A stretch of 29,104 bases of DNA from Chloroflexota bacterium (GTDB taxonomy: Bacteria > Chloroflexota > Chloroflexia > QHBQ01 > JADMIH01): contig JADMIH010000034.1 in assembly GCA_015478675.1 (NCBI GenBank), positions 1 through 29,104 on the forward strand. The letters run 5' to 3'. Shown here piece by piece: positions 1-8,870 of this stretch. The first letter of the stretch is position 1, and each line of letters begins with the position of its first letter. The notes under the pieces were generated by a model. It made no database searches. It was given only the letters and a program-made list of their open reading frames with translations, and had not been told where the DNA came from. The position numbers and the translations under genes were made by a program.

Positions 1-16
1 ATCAATTGAAGGGCAG

Positions 17-1636
17 CTAATCACCTCGTTTCTTGTAGAGGCGTACCGCGCCGTGATAGCTGTATGGCACCGTCTCGACCTCAACGTAGTTACGATCTAT
101 CACCTTGAGCAATTGCGGGTCAAGGTCAGGAACATAGGCGTCGGCAACCACCACGAGACGGGTAGAGCCGTTCAGCAGGCTCTGCTTAAGGTTCTGTATA
201 TACTCGGGGCCTATAGCCGAGTCAATGTAGCGCCACGAATAGTACAGATATTTCGATGAAGGTTCGCGCTCGGCAAGGGCATAGAAGGCGGGGTTGCCGA
301 AAATTAATATCTTGTCCCCAGTTGAGGTCACAGCCGCAATCCTGTCAGCTACCGTCACATCCTCACTTAGCTTGGGCATGGATTCCCATGCCGAGATACT
401 GCTAAGCAGATTCCTCGTGTCCATAGTAGTCAGGCTAACGCCTATAGAAGCCAAAACTACTATGAGCACGAGAGAAGCGCATTTTCTTGCTGTAAGTGCC
501 GTAGTAAACCCTGGACTCATCAGAGAGAAGGCGCGGGAGGTCTGGGCGGTTGGCCTCAACGTGTTTACGACCTGCTTATGGTATCTATTGAGCCAGGCTA
601 CTAACTCAGCCGCGCCTATTCCTCCAAGCACAGCCAACTGTGGCACCATCTGCAAGAAATAATGGTCGTAAAGCTTGTCATACAAGAGGAGGAATATAGT
701 GTATACGCACAACCAAAGTGACATCAGCAGGGTAACGGATCGTCTGGTCGTAGATTTTGAGAATAAAGGCATCAGCAGAGCCAAGAACCCCATAAACAAG
801 GCAGGCTCACCCATGAGAAAATCAGCCATGCCGGAAATCTTAGAACTCACCACAGATACGCCCAGCCCATTAACACCGAAAACATATAAGATGTAGTCGC
901 GCAGAGCGCCATTGAGCCAAAAGTAGGCCAGGACCGGTGCGTAGATCAATAGTATCCCGCAGGAGAGTGTTGAAAGAGCAATCAAAGCCTGGCCTGGTCG
1001 AACGGGTGCGCGGCCTTTCGCTGATCTAAGAACCACTACTAGCAGGAAGAGTGCATACACACCAAGCAGCAAAATAGCGGGCTGCTTGACTATGAAAGCA
1101 GCGCCTGCAAGAGTACCCGAAAGGAGCCACAAAAGCTTACTGCTCTTCACCTGGGCTACAGTAAATACCCAGGTGCTCCACGTCAGGATGGCAACCATAA
1201 GGCCGGTCTGCGTAAGATACTGCGAAAGCGCAATACCGGTGGGATCAAACGCAAAGAAAAAGGCCGCAACCAGTCCGGCGAGGCGATAACCTACCTGCTG
1301 CGCAAGGAAGGCAATAGGAATGCACGTGAGGGATATGACAGCGACATAGGTGAGCCGCACTAGCGGTATGCTATTTTGCGAAAGAGCCAGCAACGGCGCT
1401 ATAAAAAGCTCGATTCCAGGGGGCTTGTGATCCACGAGGTCGCGGTACATCAAGTGGCCCTGATTCATGCCATGGGCAATTGACACGAAGGCTCCATCAT
1501 CTACAGACAGGTAACCGAAGATGGCGCCTGACGCCCTGAGAGCAAACGTGATCACTACCGCTAAAACAATGCCCAGCGTGTAGGCCGCATCTCGGTTTAG
1601 CACCCATGACAATTTGACTTTATTTGGCGCAATCAA
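17..1636 (-). CDS. GT39-like (ArnT/PMT superfamily) membrane glycosyltransferase
   Basis: This is a multi-spanning membrane protein of about 539 residues that probably moves a sugar from a polyprenyl-phosphate donor onto an acceptor outside the membrane. The first luminal loop carries an acidic pair (D46-D47 in SVDDGAF) and the motif YRDLVDHKPPG near residues 64-74; both are typical of GT39-like GT-C enzymes, where the acidic residues are catalytic. About ten or more hydrophobic helices follow, then a soluble C-terminal tail of about 120 residues. The only start at the 5' end of the frame is TTG at 1636, with no strong ribosome site; an in-frame GTG lies 11 codons in, so the start is uncertain. 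It is the last gene of the minus-strand glycan operon seen here and follows the frameshifted GT-C gene by 65 bases. The acceptor and sugar cannot be read from the sequence. Confidence 0.8.
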   Translation of the reverse strand: MIAPNKVKLSWVLNRDAAYTLGIVLAVVITFALRASGAIFGYLSVDDGAFVSIAHGMNQGHLMYRDLVDHKPPGIELFIAPLLALSQNSIPLVRLTYVAVISLTCIPIAFLAQQVGYRLAGLVAAFFFAFDPTGIALSQYLTQTGLMVAILTWSTWVFTVAQVKSSKLLWLLSGTLAGAAFIVKQPAILLLGVYALFLLVVVLRSAKGRAPVRPGQALIALSTLSCGILLIYAPVLAYFWLNGALRDYILYVFGVNGLGVSVVSSKISGMADFLMGEPALFMGFLALLMPLFSKSTTRRSVTLLMSLWLCVYTIFLLLYDKLYDHYFLQMVPQLAVLGGIGAAELVAWLNRYHKQVVNTLRPTAQTSRAFSLMSPGFTTALTARKCASLVLIVVLASIGVSLTTMDTRNLLSSISAWESMPKLSEDVTVADRIAAVTSTGDKILIFGNPAFYALAEREPSSKYLYYSWRYIDSAIGPEYIQNLKQSLLNGSTRLVVVADAYVPDLDPQLLKVIDRNYVEVETVPYSYHGAVRLYKKRGD

Positions 1637-1701
1637 CTAAGGACTCACACCCTCTGTGTAGCCAGAGAGGGCAGATATACAGACAAAGCGTTGCATATCG
1701 C

Positions 1702-3118
1702 TTATCCTTTTGCTCTTTTCACACCGACCAGCAGCGCGTCTGCGGCGAAAATCAACAACAACCAGAGACCGAGCCGCAACTGAATCCCTACTTGTAGAGA
1801 ATGCCTGCCAATCTCCATAGCATCGCCATTCCAGATAATCACTGCAATTGGATAGGCCAACAAGAGCAAGCCCACCGGTATAACCCAAACGACGCTCCAC
1901 AGCCTCTTCAAGATAGCCAAACAGACAGCAGAGAGGGCAACAATGAGCCATACGAGCAAGAATCGAGGGTCGTCAGGATAAGTGATCTGGGATAAATAAC
2001 CGCCCCACGGGTCTATAAAACCGAACATCGGGGTATATAAGCTCACCCATATCGCTGAGGGGTGTAGTAGCTGCCGTTTGCCACCGAGAAAGTAGAAAAC
2101 TTGTGTAGCTCTGCTTGCCTTTATCAAAGGTCCAACGGCGAAAGTTTGCCAGGTCGGGGTCCGAATAGAATGCCCAGCCATTACTGCTGGCCCACTGGCC
2201 GGATAGCTTTTCTAACGCGGAGGTTACAGGCATTCCACGTTCTGCGAAATACGCAGTGTCAGAAGAGTCCGGTAGCACCCTCTGCGCCAGGACATTCAGG
2301 AATGGAAAGACCCAACGCTGGCCGGCCGTGGCTGAGACATCGCTGACAACAAAAATGAGGACAAATGCCAGGGCAACAGAGAGATAGCGCCAGTGGATAC
2401 GCCTTAGAAATACACACAAGAGGAGTAGACCCGCAACCATAATGAGCGCGTAGCTGTTGGTTTCGCGTGTGAATGCCCACAGCAGGGCCACCAGCAGCAT
2501 CACCATAACCTTTGACCACCGCCATCCTTCTATAAGCCACATACCACATGCAATCAGCAGCGCCATCAGCGAGAAGGCTATCGACTCGCTCCGCATCACC
2601 CGCTCCCACATGAGGATTACGGTGCTCAAGCTAAAGGCTAATACAACTCCAAAGGCGATAAGCTTCAGATGGCTTGAACGCACAGCCCTTGCTACAAAGA
2701 GGGCGAGCGCTCCCCAGGATAGGAGAGATAGCAAAAGTTGAAGCTCCGTTATGGCATTTGGATCGCTGTTGAGTAGCTTATAGACAAGTGGCACTGTAGG
2801 AGGACGCAGACCCGCCAGAATGCAAGGGCCGACACCCGCCACCCGTAGGTCAACCACAGAGTGGCTGCCATCACAAGGCCATAACGGCAGCGAAGCCATT
2901 TGGGTGAACACAATAGTGTCATCTTGCTGCGATGGCGTAACCTCAGCCAGCACAGCGGCCCTCAGCACCGCGAACAAGAGGAAGCTCGAGAGAAAGAGGC
3001 CGAGTTGCGTGGCGCTGACCTTGCTCCCTATCAGACCGCCTGCCAATTTCAGCAGATTGCGAGGCAAGAGCTGGCTGTATAGACGTGGAGCGCCACCCAT
3101 ATCCTCAGCAGGGTTCAT
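1702..3118 (-). pseudogene. GT-C-like multi-spanning membrane protein, frameshifted
   Basis: Two overlapping frames together make one membrane protein of about 471 residues. The upstream frame (3118 to 1973) has many hydrophobic helices and the motif ERVMRSESIAF. The downstream frame (readable from 2181, ending at 1702) supplies the last helices and a basic end. The joined length, 1417 bases, is one more than a multiple of three, so one extra base between about 2000 and 2065 explains the break. A CCCC run near 2032 and another near 2059 are the likely sites. The start at 3118 is chosen because GGAGG lies nine bases before that ATG; an ATG at 3136 lacks such a site. The first codons overlap the end of the gene upstream. 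It resembles uncharacterised GT-C-type proteins in glycan clusters, but its substrate is unknown. Whether the frameshift is genuine or an assembly error cannot be told here. Confidence 0.72.
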
Positions 3119-4124
3119 GCGAAGTAACCTCCACATCAGTATGCGCCACCACTGGCAGAGGCATGCTCTTTCTCTTCAGTAACGACTGCAATTGTAGTAG
3201 TCCCCCCACCGATGCCATGAGAACCTGGCTCGCAAATATAGTAAGGGATAAGGCTAGCGCGGCGGGGGCTGCCACCCCTTGCAACTGCATAAGGTAAACG
3301 TACGCACCCTCGCGCACCCCAAGTCCTGCTATGGATATGGGCAACGATTGCAGGAGGGATACTACTGCAACAATCCATAGCAAATCAGTGAAGGTAACTC
3401 TGATGCCTAGCCCCAAGGAGACAAGCAGGTTGGTAGCTATAACCGTCAACTGAAATGTGAGAGACAGCAGAAACGGCACCAATACAGCCCTCATTGTGGT
3501 GTGCCTGGGCTCCCAGTAACTTACAAGTAGGCGACCGAAAGCTGCAAAGTGATGTCTCCCGGGAAGCCACGATGCTCTATCGGACAATGAGAGTGGTCCA
3601 ATTCCCCTGCCTGTAACCAGCACGATTACCACAACAACCAGTATCAGGGACAAAACTATGAACCACGACATCAACGGAGTGCCAACTGCCTCAGGGACTC
3701 GAGAAAGCAGTAGGCCCACTATTCCCAACGCGAAGAGGGCCAGTAACCCTAAGAGGCGGTCAATTAGCACCGATAATGCTGAGGTTGTTCCTGTAACCCC
3801 AGAGCGAGCCAGACCAACGCCTTTTACAACTTCTCCGCCCACTTGCCCTGGTAGCACCGTGTTATAGAACATACCTGTGTAGAGAAGATGCAGCAGCTTC
3901 TTGTACCGCACATTAGCTCCTAACTGTGCAAGTAGGTATTGCCACTTGTACGCTGCTAAAAAGTTGGCAGCGAACGCCAAAGCTGCTCCACAGGCGACTA
4001 TAAGCATATTACTTGTGGTAAGCTCACGCGCCAGGGTGGAAGTATCCACCTTCAGCAAAACAAAGGCCAGCAGTAGCATGCTGGCAGCAGCTTTTAGAAA
4101 CACTGGTATCCGCATATTACGCAC
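3105..4124 (-). CDS. UPF0104 / LPG-synthase-TM family integral membrane protein
   Basis: This polytopic protein of about 339 residues matches the lysylphosphatidylglycerol synthetase transmembrane family (UPF0104; AglD and YbhN relatives). It shows the family's early helix, the segment AANFLAAYKWQYLL near residue 53, and the hallmark YTGMFYNTVLPGQVGGEVVKG near 86-106. The late motif SLLQSLPISIAGLGVREGAY is also typical. Members in glycan clusters are often presumed to move or modify lipid-linked intermediates, but that role is not proven for this gene. The GTG at 4124 directly follows the TAA of the upstream methyltransferase, which suggests translational coupling; an ATG three codons later (4115) is an equally good start. 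The fused LPG-synthase catalytic domain is absent, as usual for the short members of this family. Confidence 0.85.
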   Translation of the reverse strand: MRNMRIPVFLKAAASMLLLAFVLLKVDTSTLARELTTSNMLIVACGAALAFAANFLAAYKWQYLLAQLGANVRYKKLLHLLYTGMFYNTVLPGQVGGEVVKGVGLARSGVTGTTSALSVLIDRLLGLLALFALGIVGLLLSRVPEAVGTPLMSWFIVLSLILVVVVIVLVTGRGIGPLSLSDRASWLPGRHHFAAFGRLLVSYWEPRHTTMRAVLVPFLLSLTFQLTVIATNLLVSLGLGIRVTFTDLLWIVAVVSLLQSLPISIAGLGVREGAYVYLMQLQGVAAPAALALSLTIFASQVLMASVGGLLQLQSLLKRKSMPLPVVAHTDVEVTSHEPC

Positions 4125-4874
4125 TTATCTCACTTCTGCAAGAATGAACACGTAGTCTCCAAACTTCGATGCATTTGCTAAGAAAAGACAATACAAGGCC
4201 AGAGATAGGACGCGCCTTCCAGTGCCAAAGTTCCCCTGTGTAGCTGATGAGGGGAAGAAACGGAGAAGATCGCGGTATAAAGGGGAATAAAATGGAAATC
4301 CCCAATCAACTTGGCGGCGCACTTTGAAGCCCGCCTGCTCGATTTTCGAACGTAGTTCTCCACGATGGTAGTTACGCACATGGCCCACGTTCTTCTCGTG
4401 CTCTCGCATGCGGCCCTGGATAGTAGAAACGAGGCACCAGCGGCCGCACATTGATCGCATATTTCGGAGCGCTGCGAGATCGTCGGGTATGTGCTCAAGT
4501 ATGTCAGTGCAAATAATGAGGTCAAACTTTCTATCCAGCGATCCGGCTGTGAGGTCGAGAACTGAGAACTCAACATCCGGCATACGCTCCGTTGCAAGTT
4601 CAACGGCCCTGGGTGAGAAATCTACACCAGCAAGTTTCACGTCCGGGCGGTGCTTAGCTATCTCCGCGAGGGGTGAACCTTGCCCACAGCCCACGTCAAG
4701 CACTGATTGAAACTCTAGCTTGTGAATAAAACTCCAGATTAGCCGCCGTGTATGGCGCGACATCGGACCGTATTGCTTCATGTCATCCCATTGGTCCCAT
4801 CCTTCGTCATAATTGAGCTCGGCGCCAACAGCTCTAGCTATCACCTTCGGCCTCCTTTCTATGTGGTAGCCCAT
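4125..4874 (-). CDS. Class I SAM-dependent methyltransferase
   Basis: The protein has 249 residues and a Rossmann-type methyltransferase core. Motif I, VLDVGCGQG, is at residues 58-66 and binds S-adenosylmethionine; an acidic residue follows in AGVDFSPRAVELA, and the post-I region reads FDLIICTDILEHIPDD. The C-terminal third carries a modest hydrophobic stretch and basic residues (PLYRDLLRFF), which may help it meet a membrane-bound substrate. It sits ten bases after another methyltransferase and directly before the UPF0104 gene, so it probably methylates a sugar or lipid intermediate of the same pathway. The substrate is not evident. The ATG at 4874 has no clear ribosome site, so expression may depend on translation from upstream. 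Confidence 0.85.
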   Translation of the reverse strand: MGYHIERRPKVIARAVGAELNYDEGWDQWDDMKQYGPMSRHTRRLIWSFIHKLEFQSVLDVGCGQGSPLAEIAKHRPDVKLAGVDFSPRAVELATERMPDVEFSVLDLTAGSLDRKFDLIICTDILEHIPDDLAALRNMRSMCGRWCLVSTIQGRMREHEKNVGHVRNYHRGELRSKIEQAGFKVRRQVDWGFPFYSPLYRDLLRFFPSSATQGNFGTGRRVLSLALYCLFLANASKFGDYVFILAEVR

Positions 4875-4884
4875 AACTAAACAG

Positions 4885-5649
4885 CTAACGAGTATGCTTT
4901 ACTCCACAAACAATAAAATTTGATGTGCTGCGAAAACGGCCGGTATGGCCGTCCACCACCTGAAAGGTTAAGCCGCGCTCCTTGAAGAGAGCGCGCATCT
5001 CTCCGATTGTAAAGAAGTGCTTCTCAGGCACGAAATACCAATCTTCAACCAGCGATGCGATAGTGGGGTTATCGTTTCGAGATCGGGGCTTGTGGCCGAA
5101 ATGTTCCGCTACCCCAACGAAGCCGCTGAAAGCCGCCAGGATGCGCCGCCGCCATGACAAAGGCGTCTTAAGGCAGACCTTGCGGATTGTTTCGTGAAGT
5201 GGAGTAAGAGCCGTCTTGAGGTAAACGGCCAGCACTAGAGTGCCACCCGGCTCCAACACACGCACTAACTCATCCAGTGCACGCACAGGATTCACAGTAT
5301 GGTGTATAACACCCCAGCTAAAAGTAAGATCGAAACTGGCATCCCCGAATGGTATATTCAACAGGGATCCCTGCTTGAACTCGATGTTTGTAGCTCCGGT
5401 GGAAAGAGCTAACTGCCGGGCGGTATTTAGACTTCCACTACTGATATCTAAGCCCACTACCTCCTCCGACATCTGCGAAAGAGCCAGCGAACAAACTCCG
5501 GTGCCGCAGCCACCATCCAGCGCATGCTTGTATCTACCTGCCGGTACAATCTCGGCAACATGCTCCGCCGTGCGGCGATGGTCGGGCACATTGAGAGGCC
5601 AATACGCGTCGTAAAACGATCCTGTTCGCCTTGTTTGAGTCCCTATCAT
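4885..5649 (-). CDS. Class I SAM-dependent methyltransferase (Methyltransf_11-like)
   Basis: This 254-residue protein has a class I methyltransferase fold. Motif I is LDGGCGTG at residues 44-51, followed by VVGLDISSGSL for the ribose-binding acidic residue, FDLTFSWGVIHHTVNP for motif II, and VLEPGGTLVLAVY for motif III. The ATG overlaps the stop of the GT4 gene by four bases (ATGA), and AGGAG lies seven bases before it, giving a well-supported start. Its place between a GT4 glycosyltransferase and a second methyltransferase suggests O-methylation of a glycan or of the lipid carrier's sugar. The two methyltransferases are too different in sequence to be a recent duplication. The substrate is inferred from context only. 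Confidence 0.86.
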   Translation of the reverse strand: MIGTQTRRTGSFYDAYWPLNVPDHRRTAEHVAEIVPAGRYKHALDGGCGTGVCSLALSQMSEEVVGLDISSGSLNTARQLALSTGATNIEFKQGSLLNIPFGDASFDLTFSWGVIHHTVNPVRALDELVRVLEPGGTLVLAVYLKTALTPLHETIRKVCLKTPLSWRRRILAAFSGFVGVAEHFGHKPRSRNDNPTIASLVEDWYFVPEKHFFTIGEMRALFKERGLTFQVVDGHTGRFRSTSNFIVCGVKHTR

Positions 5650-6887
5650 AGTTTATCTCCTGTTCTATAGGCACTTCGAGTCGTTAGATGCCCCTTGTAA
5701 TCCTCTGGGGTTTCAGCTTTTCTGGGCTGTATAATCTGGCGCGATAATGCCAGGTAGCTGTCAGCCACGCCCGCCCAATCGTAGCTGGTAGCAAACTCAC
5801 TGCTCTCATGCCCCATATAGTGGCGCAGCAAGTCGTCAGCGATGAGCACGTTGAGAGCGCGAGCTAATGCCAACGAATCGGCGGGGGGTACCAGCAGCCC
5901 ATTCACCCTGTCGTGTACCAACCCTCTCACGCCTGGAATGTCGGAGGCGATAACTGGAAGCCCACATGCCATAGCCTCAAGCACCACATTAGGCATCCCC
6001 TCTTCGTGTGAGGGGAAAACAAACAGGTCTGCTTCTTGATAGTAGCGCGCTATTTCCGAGCGCGGCGCCCAACTATGAAACCGCACCGTCCTGGTCAGCC
6101 CTAACCGTCCCGCCAGGGCGTGCAGTTCCTCTTCTGCAGGGCCACTACCAACAAGGTCCAACTGAACACGTTGCAGAGCCGGCGAACCGAGATGCGCGAG
6201 AGCCTGCAACAGATGGGACAGCCCTTTTTGCGAGTGCAGGCGACCTACAAACAGCAGCCGTACAGTTGAGCGATCAGATTGTTCGGTAACTGCTTTATCC
6301 CCCGGCTGAAAAACGTCGAGGTCAATGCCGTTAGGCACCAGCTCTATAGATGCACCAGGAAGTGTAGCTTTGGCGCGCTTCAGCAGCCCTTCGCCATTGA
6401 CTACAAGCTTGCTCGCTCTACTCCATACCTGCTTTGTCAGAGGCTTCATCGTCCGGTGAGCAAGGGCAAGACTGCCTTCCTGCCGCCCCGGCACATCATC
6501 GCCACGCAGCGACAGCAGATACGGGATACCCTTTAACTGGTTGACAAGCAAGCCTACGGGCCCTGTAGGCATACCAAAGAAGACGTGCATCAGGTCAGGC
6601 TTGAAGCTCGAAGCTAGACGCAGCGCGGGCAAGGCAGCGCCGGCTATATAGGCCGCCATCTCCGGCACCGAGCATCGGTCTATATTCCGGCGCATAGCAG
6701 GCACGCGGTAAATAGTGTAGCCGTCGCGCTCCTCTTTGCGGGGCAACCCCTTGAAATGAGATGTGAGCACAGCCACTTCAACACCGCGCCGCACGAGGTG
6801 CCTGGCGATCTCTGCTGAGGCAGTGGCTGCGCCACCCCCAAGAGGTGGGAATTCGTAGTTTAGTAACAGTATGCGTATCTTTCTCAT
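5646..6887 (-). CDS. GT4-family (GT-B fold) glycosyltransferase
   Basis: This is a 413-residue retaining glycosyltransferase that uses a nucleotide-sugar donor in the cytoplasm. The N-terminal half opens with RILLLNYEFPPLGGGAA, the usual acceptor-domain start with a glycine-rich loop. The C-terminal half has VPNGIDLDVFQPG (185-197), LLFVGRLHSQKG (211-222) and the diagnostic EX7E motif with E296 and E304 in EEGMPNVVLE. ACGLPVIASDIPG follows, as in most GT4 enzymes. GGGAG lies a few bases before the ATG. It lies 11 bases after asnB and overlaps the next methyltransferase by four bases, so it belongs to the operon. It probably adds an inner sugar to a lipid-linked glycan; the exact sugar cannot be told. 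Confidence 0.9.
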   Translation of the reverse strand: MRKIRILLLNYEFPPLGGGAATASAEIARHLVRRGVEVAVLTSHFKGLPRKEERDGYTIYRVPAMRRNIDRCSVPEMAAYIAGAALPALRLASSFKPDLMHVFFGMPTGPVGLLVNQLKGIPYLLSLRGDDVPGRQEGSLALAHRTMKPLTKQVWSRASKLVVNGEGLLKRAKATLPGASIELVPNGIDLDVFQPGDKAVTEQSDRSTVRLLFVGRLHSQKGLSHLLQALAHLGSPALQRVQLDLVGSGPAEEELHALAGRLGLTRTVRFHSWAPRSEIARYYQEADLFVFPSHEEGMPNVVLEAMACGLPVIASDIPGVRGLVHDRVNGLLVPPADSLALARALNVLIADDLLRHYMGHESSEFATSYDWAGVADSYLALSRQIIQPRKAETPEDYKGHLTTRSAYRTGDKL

Positions 6888-6898
6888 CGGTCTCCCAC

Positions 6899-8854
6899 TC
6901 AGACCCCAGCCAGAGTTGGTTCACGGTCACATTGCGCCTCGCTGGGCGTAGCGCCCGCGGCAGTGATGTACCTGTCATGCCAGAGTTGAAATACCAGGAG
7001 CGTCCACAACGGCTTTCTGTTATCCTGCCGTCCCTCCAGATGGTTAGTAAGAAGAGTATTGACATATGAATAGTCAAATAAGCCGTCGCGCTTGATCCTC
7101 TCCTCTGAGAAGAGGTCCTGTACCATCTCCTTCAACTCTCCACGCAGCCACTTGGAGACGGGCATACCGAAGCCGTGCTTCTTGCGCGCAATGATCTCCT
7201 GTGGCAGTTTGCCTTTCATCGCCTCACGGAAGAGGAACTTGCGCGTAAAACCTTTGAGCTTCATATCAAGGGGTAGCCCAAGCACGTAGTCCGTGAAAAC
7301 TTGATTGAGAAGGGGCACGCGCACTTCCAGTGAGTTAGCCATGCTTGCGCGATCTACCTTCACCAGAATGTCGCTCTCCATGTACAGCTTCATGTCCAGG
7401 TAAAGCACCCTGTTCAACTCCTCACGCGCCTCGCACTGCGCCGCGTAGTTATGCACAGGGAGCAGTGGGTCGCTCTTCCCAAGCTCAGCCCTTACGCCGG
7501 GCGTAAGCAACTGAGCAAGCTCATTCCGCCGGAAGTTACCGAGCCAGAGGTGGTGGCGAATCTCTGTAGGTTGTTGAGCATCGCGCACAAATCGCTTCGC
7601 CTTGAAGTCAAACGACAGGTTGTCCATCGAGACCGGAAGCCTGTTCACAGCAGGCTCGACCAGGCCGTGCCGGATAGCGCCTGGTATACGGCGGTAATAC
7701 TGCGTGAGCCGGTGCGCCTGTAGGGTAGAATAGCCGCCTAAAAGCTCATCGCCACCGTCGCCGCCGAGCGCCACTTTGACGTGCTCGCGGGCAAAGCGGC
7801 ATAGCACGTAGGTTGGCATAATAGACGCATCGGCCATCGGCTCGTCCAGTATGTCGGGGAGCTTTGGCACCAGATCAACCAGCGTGTTTGGCTGCAAACG
7901 CATCATGTGATGCTCGGTGCCGAGGTGCCGAGCGACAAGCTCAGCATAGCGCGATTCGTCAAAAGATGGGTCATCAAAGCCGATTGAGAATGATTTCACC
8001 TGCCCCGGCACAAGCTCACTCATCATAGCGGCGACCGCGCTGGAATCTATGCCGCCGCTGAGAAAGACCCCCAGAGGCACATCGCTGATCATTTCAAGTC
8101 GCACCGCCTCGCGCAGGTGTTCAACCAACTCTTCGCTACACTGCGCTATAGTGCGCGGGCGTGACGCCTCGCTGCGGGCGAGGTCGGGGTCCCAGTAGCG
8201 ATGTATGGAGATTCCTACTGCATCAAACGTTAGATATGTGCCTGCTGGAAGCTTGTTGACGCCCTGGATGACGCTGCGTGGAGCCGGTACATGCTCTAAC
8301 GCCAGGTACTGCTGGAGCGAAGTCAAGTCTACTTCGCGGCGCTGTTCAGGGCGAGCCATCAGCGTCTTTAGCTCAGAGCCGAAGGCAAGCACGCCATCCT
8401 TGAAGGAGTAGTAAAGAGGCTTGATGCCTGTGCGGTCACGGGCGAGGATGAGACGCTTGCGCCCCTTGTCCCATAGAGCAAAGGCGAACATTCCGTTCAA
8501 CCGCTCTACAAACTTTTCGCCATATTCCTCATAGGCGTGAACGAGCACTTCGGTATCAGAGCGCGTGTAAAAGGAATGGCCCAGGCGGGAAAGCTCCTCT
8601 CTTAGCGTAGGATAGTTGTATATCTCGCCATTGAAGACCGTCCAGATGGTGCGGTCTTCGTTGTGAATCGGCTGATGGCCGCTGCGCAGGTCAATGATTG
8701 ACAACCGGCGCATGCCAAGAGCCACGCCTCCTTCAAGGAAGAGGCCTTCATCGTCGGGCCCCCGGTGCCGTATCGAAGCGCACATCTTGCGCAGCGTCTC
8801 TTCGCTGGCCGCACGGTCGGACCGTAAAGTTACCAAGCCGCAAATACCGCACAT
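6899..8854 (-). CDS. asnB: Asparagine synthetase, glutamine-hydrolysing (AsnB type)
   Basis: This is a 651-residue two-domain enzyme. Cys2 in MCGICGLV is the N-terminal nucleophile that releases ammonia from glutamine once Met1 is removed; RHRGPDDEG and FNGEIYNY follow as in class II amidotransferases. The synthetase domain has the ATP pyrophosphatase loop LSGGIDSS near residues 264-271, and GGDGGDELLGGY and EVRVPLLN further on. The length is normal for AsnB. GGGAG lies nine bases before the ATG. Its place inside a glycosyltransferase operon is a known pattern: AsnB homologues in polysaccharide clusters are often thought to amidate a sugar acid or another carboxylate rather than to supply asparagine. 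I cannot tell from sequence which applies here. Confidence 0.93.
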   Translation of the reverse strand: MCGICGLVTLRSDRAASEETLRKMCASIRHRGPDDEGLFLEGGVALGMRRLSIIDLRSGHQPIHNEDRTIWTVFNGEIYNYPTLREELSRLGHSFYTRSDTEVLVHAYEEYGEKFVERLNGMFAFALWDKGRKRLILARDRTGIKPLYYSFKDGVLAFGSELKTLMARPEQRREVDLTSLQQYLALEHVPAPRSVIQGVNKLPAGTYLTFDAVGISIHRYWDPDLARSEASRPRTIAQCSEELVEHLREAVRLEMISDVPLGVFLSGGIDSSAVAAMMSELVPGQVKSFSIGFDDPSFDESRYAELVARHLGTEHHMMRLQPNTLVDLVPKLPDILDEPMADASIMPTYVLCRFAREHVKVALGGDGGDELLGGYSTLQAHRLTQYYRRIPGAIRHGLVEPAVNRLPVSMDNLSFDFKAKRFVRDAQQPTEIRHHLWLGNFRRNELAQLLTPGVRAELGKSDPLLPVHNYAAQCEAREELNRVLYLDMKLYMESDILVKVDRASMANSLEVRVPLLNQVFTDYVLGLPLDMKLKGFTRKFLFREAMKGKLPQEIIARKKHGFGMPVSKWLRGELKEMVQDLFSEERIKRDGLFDYSYVNTLLTNHLEGRQDNRKPLWTLLVFQLWHDRYITAAGATPSEAQCDREPTLAGV

Positions 8855-8870
8855 GTAAGTTTACTCCCGA

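Noticed and set aside
1637..1951. Minus-strand frame of 104 codons between the two leftmost membrane proteins
   Set aside because: It overlaps the hydrophobic end of the frameshifted GT-C protein in another frame, has no membrane or domain pattern, and is cysteine- and arginine-rich like a shadow frame.
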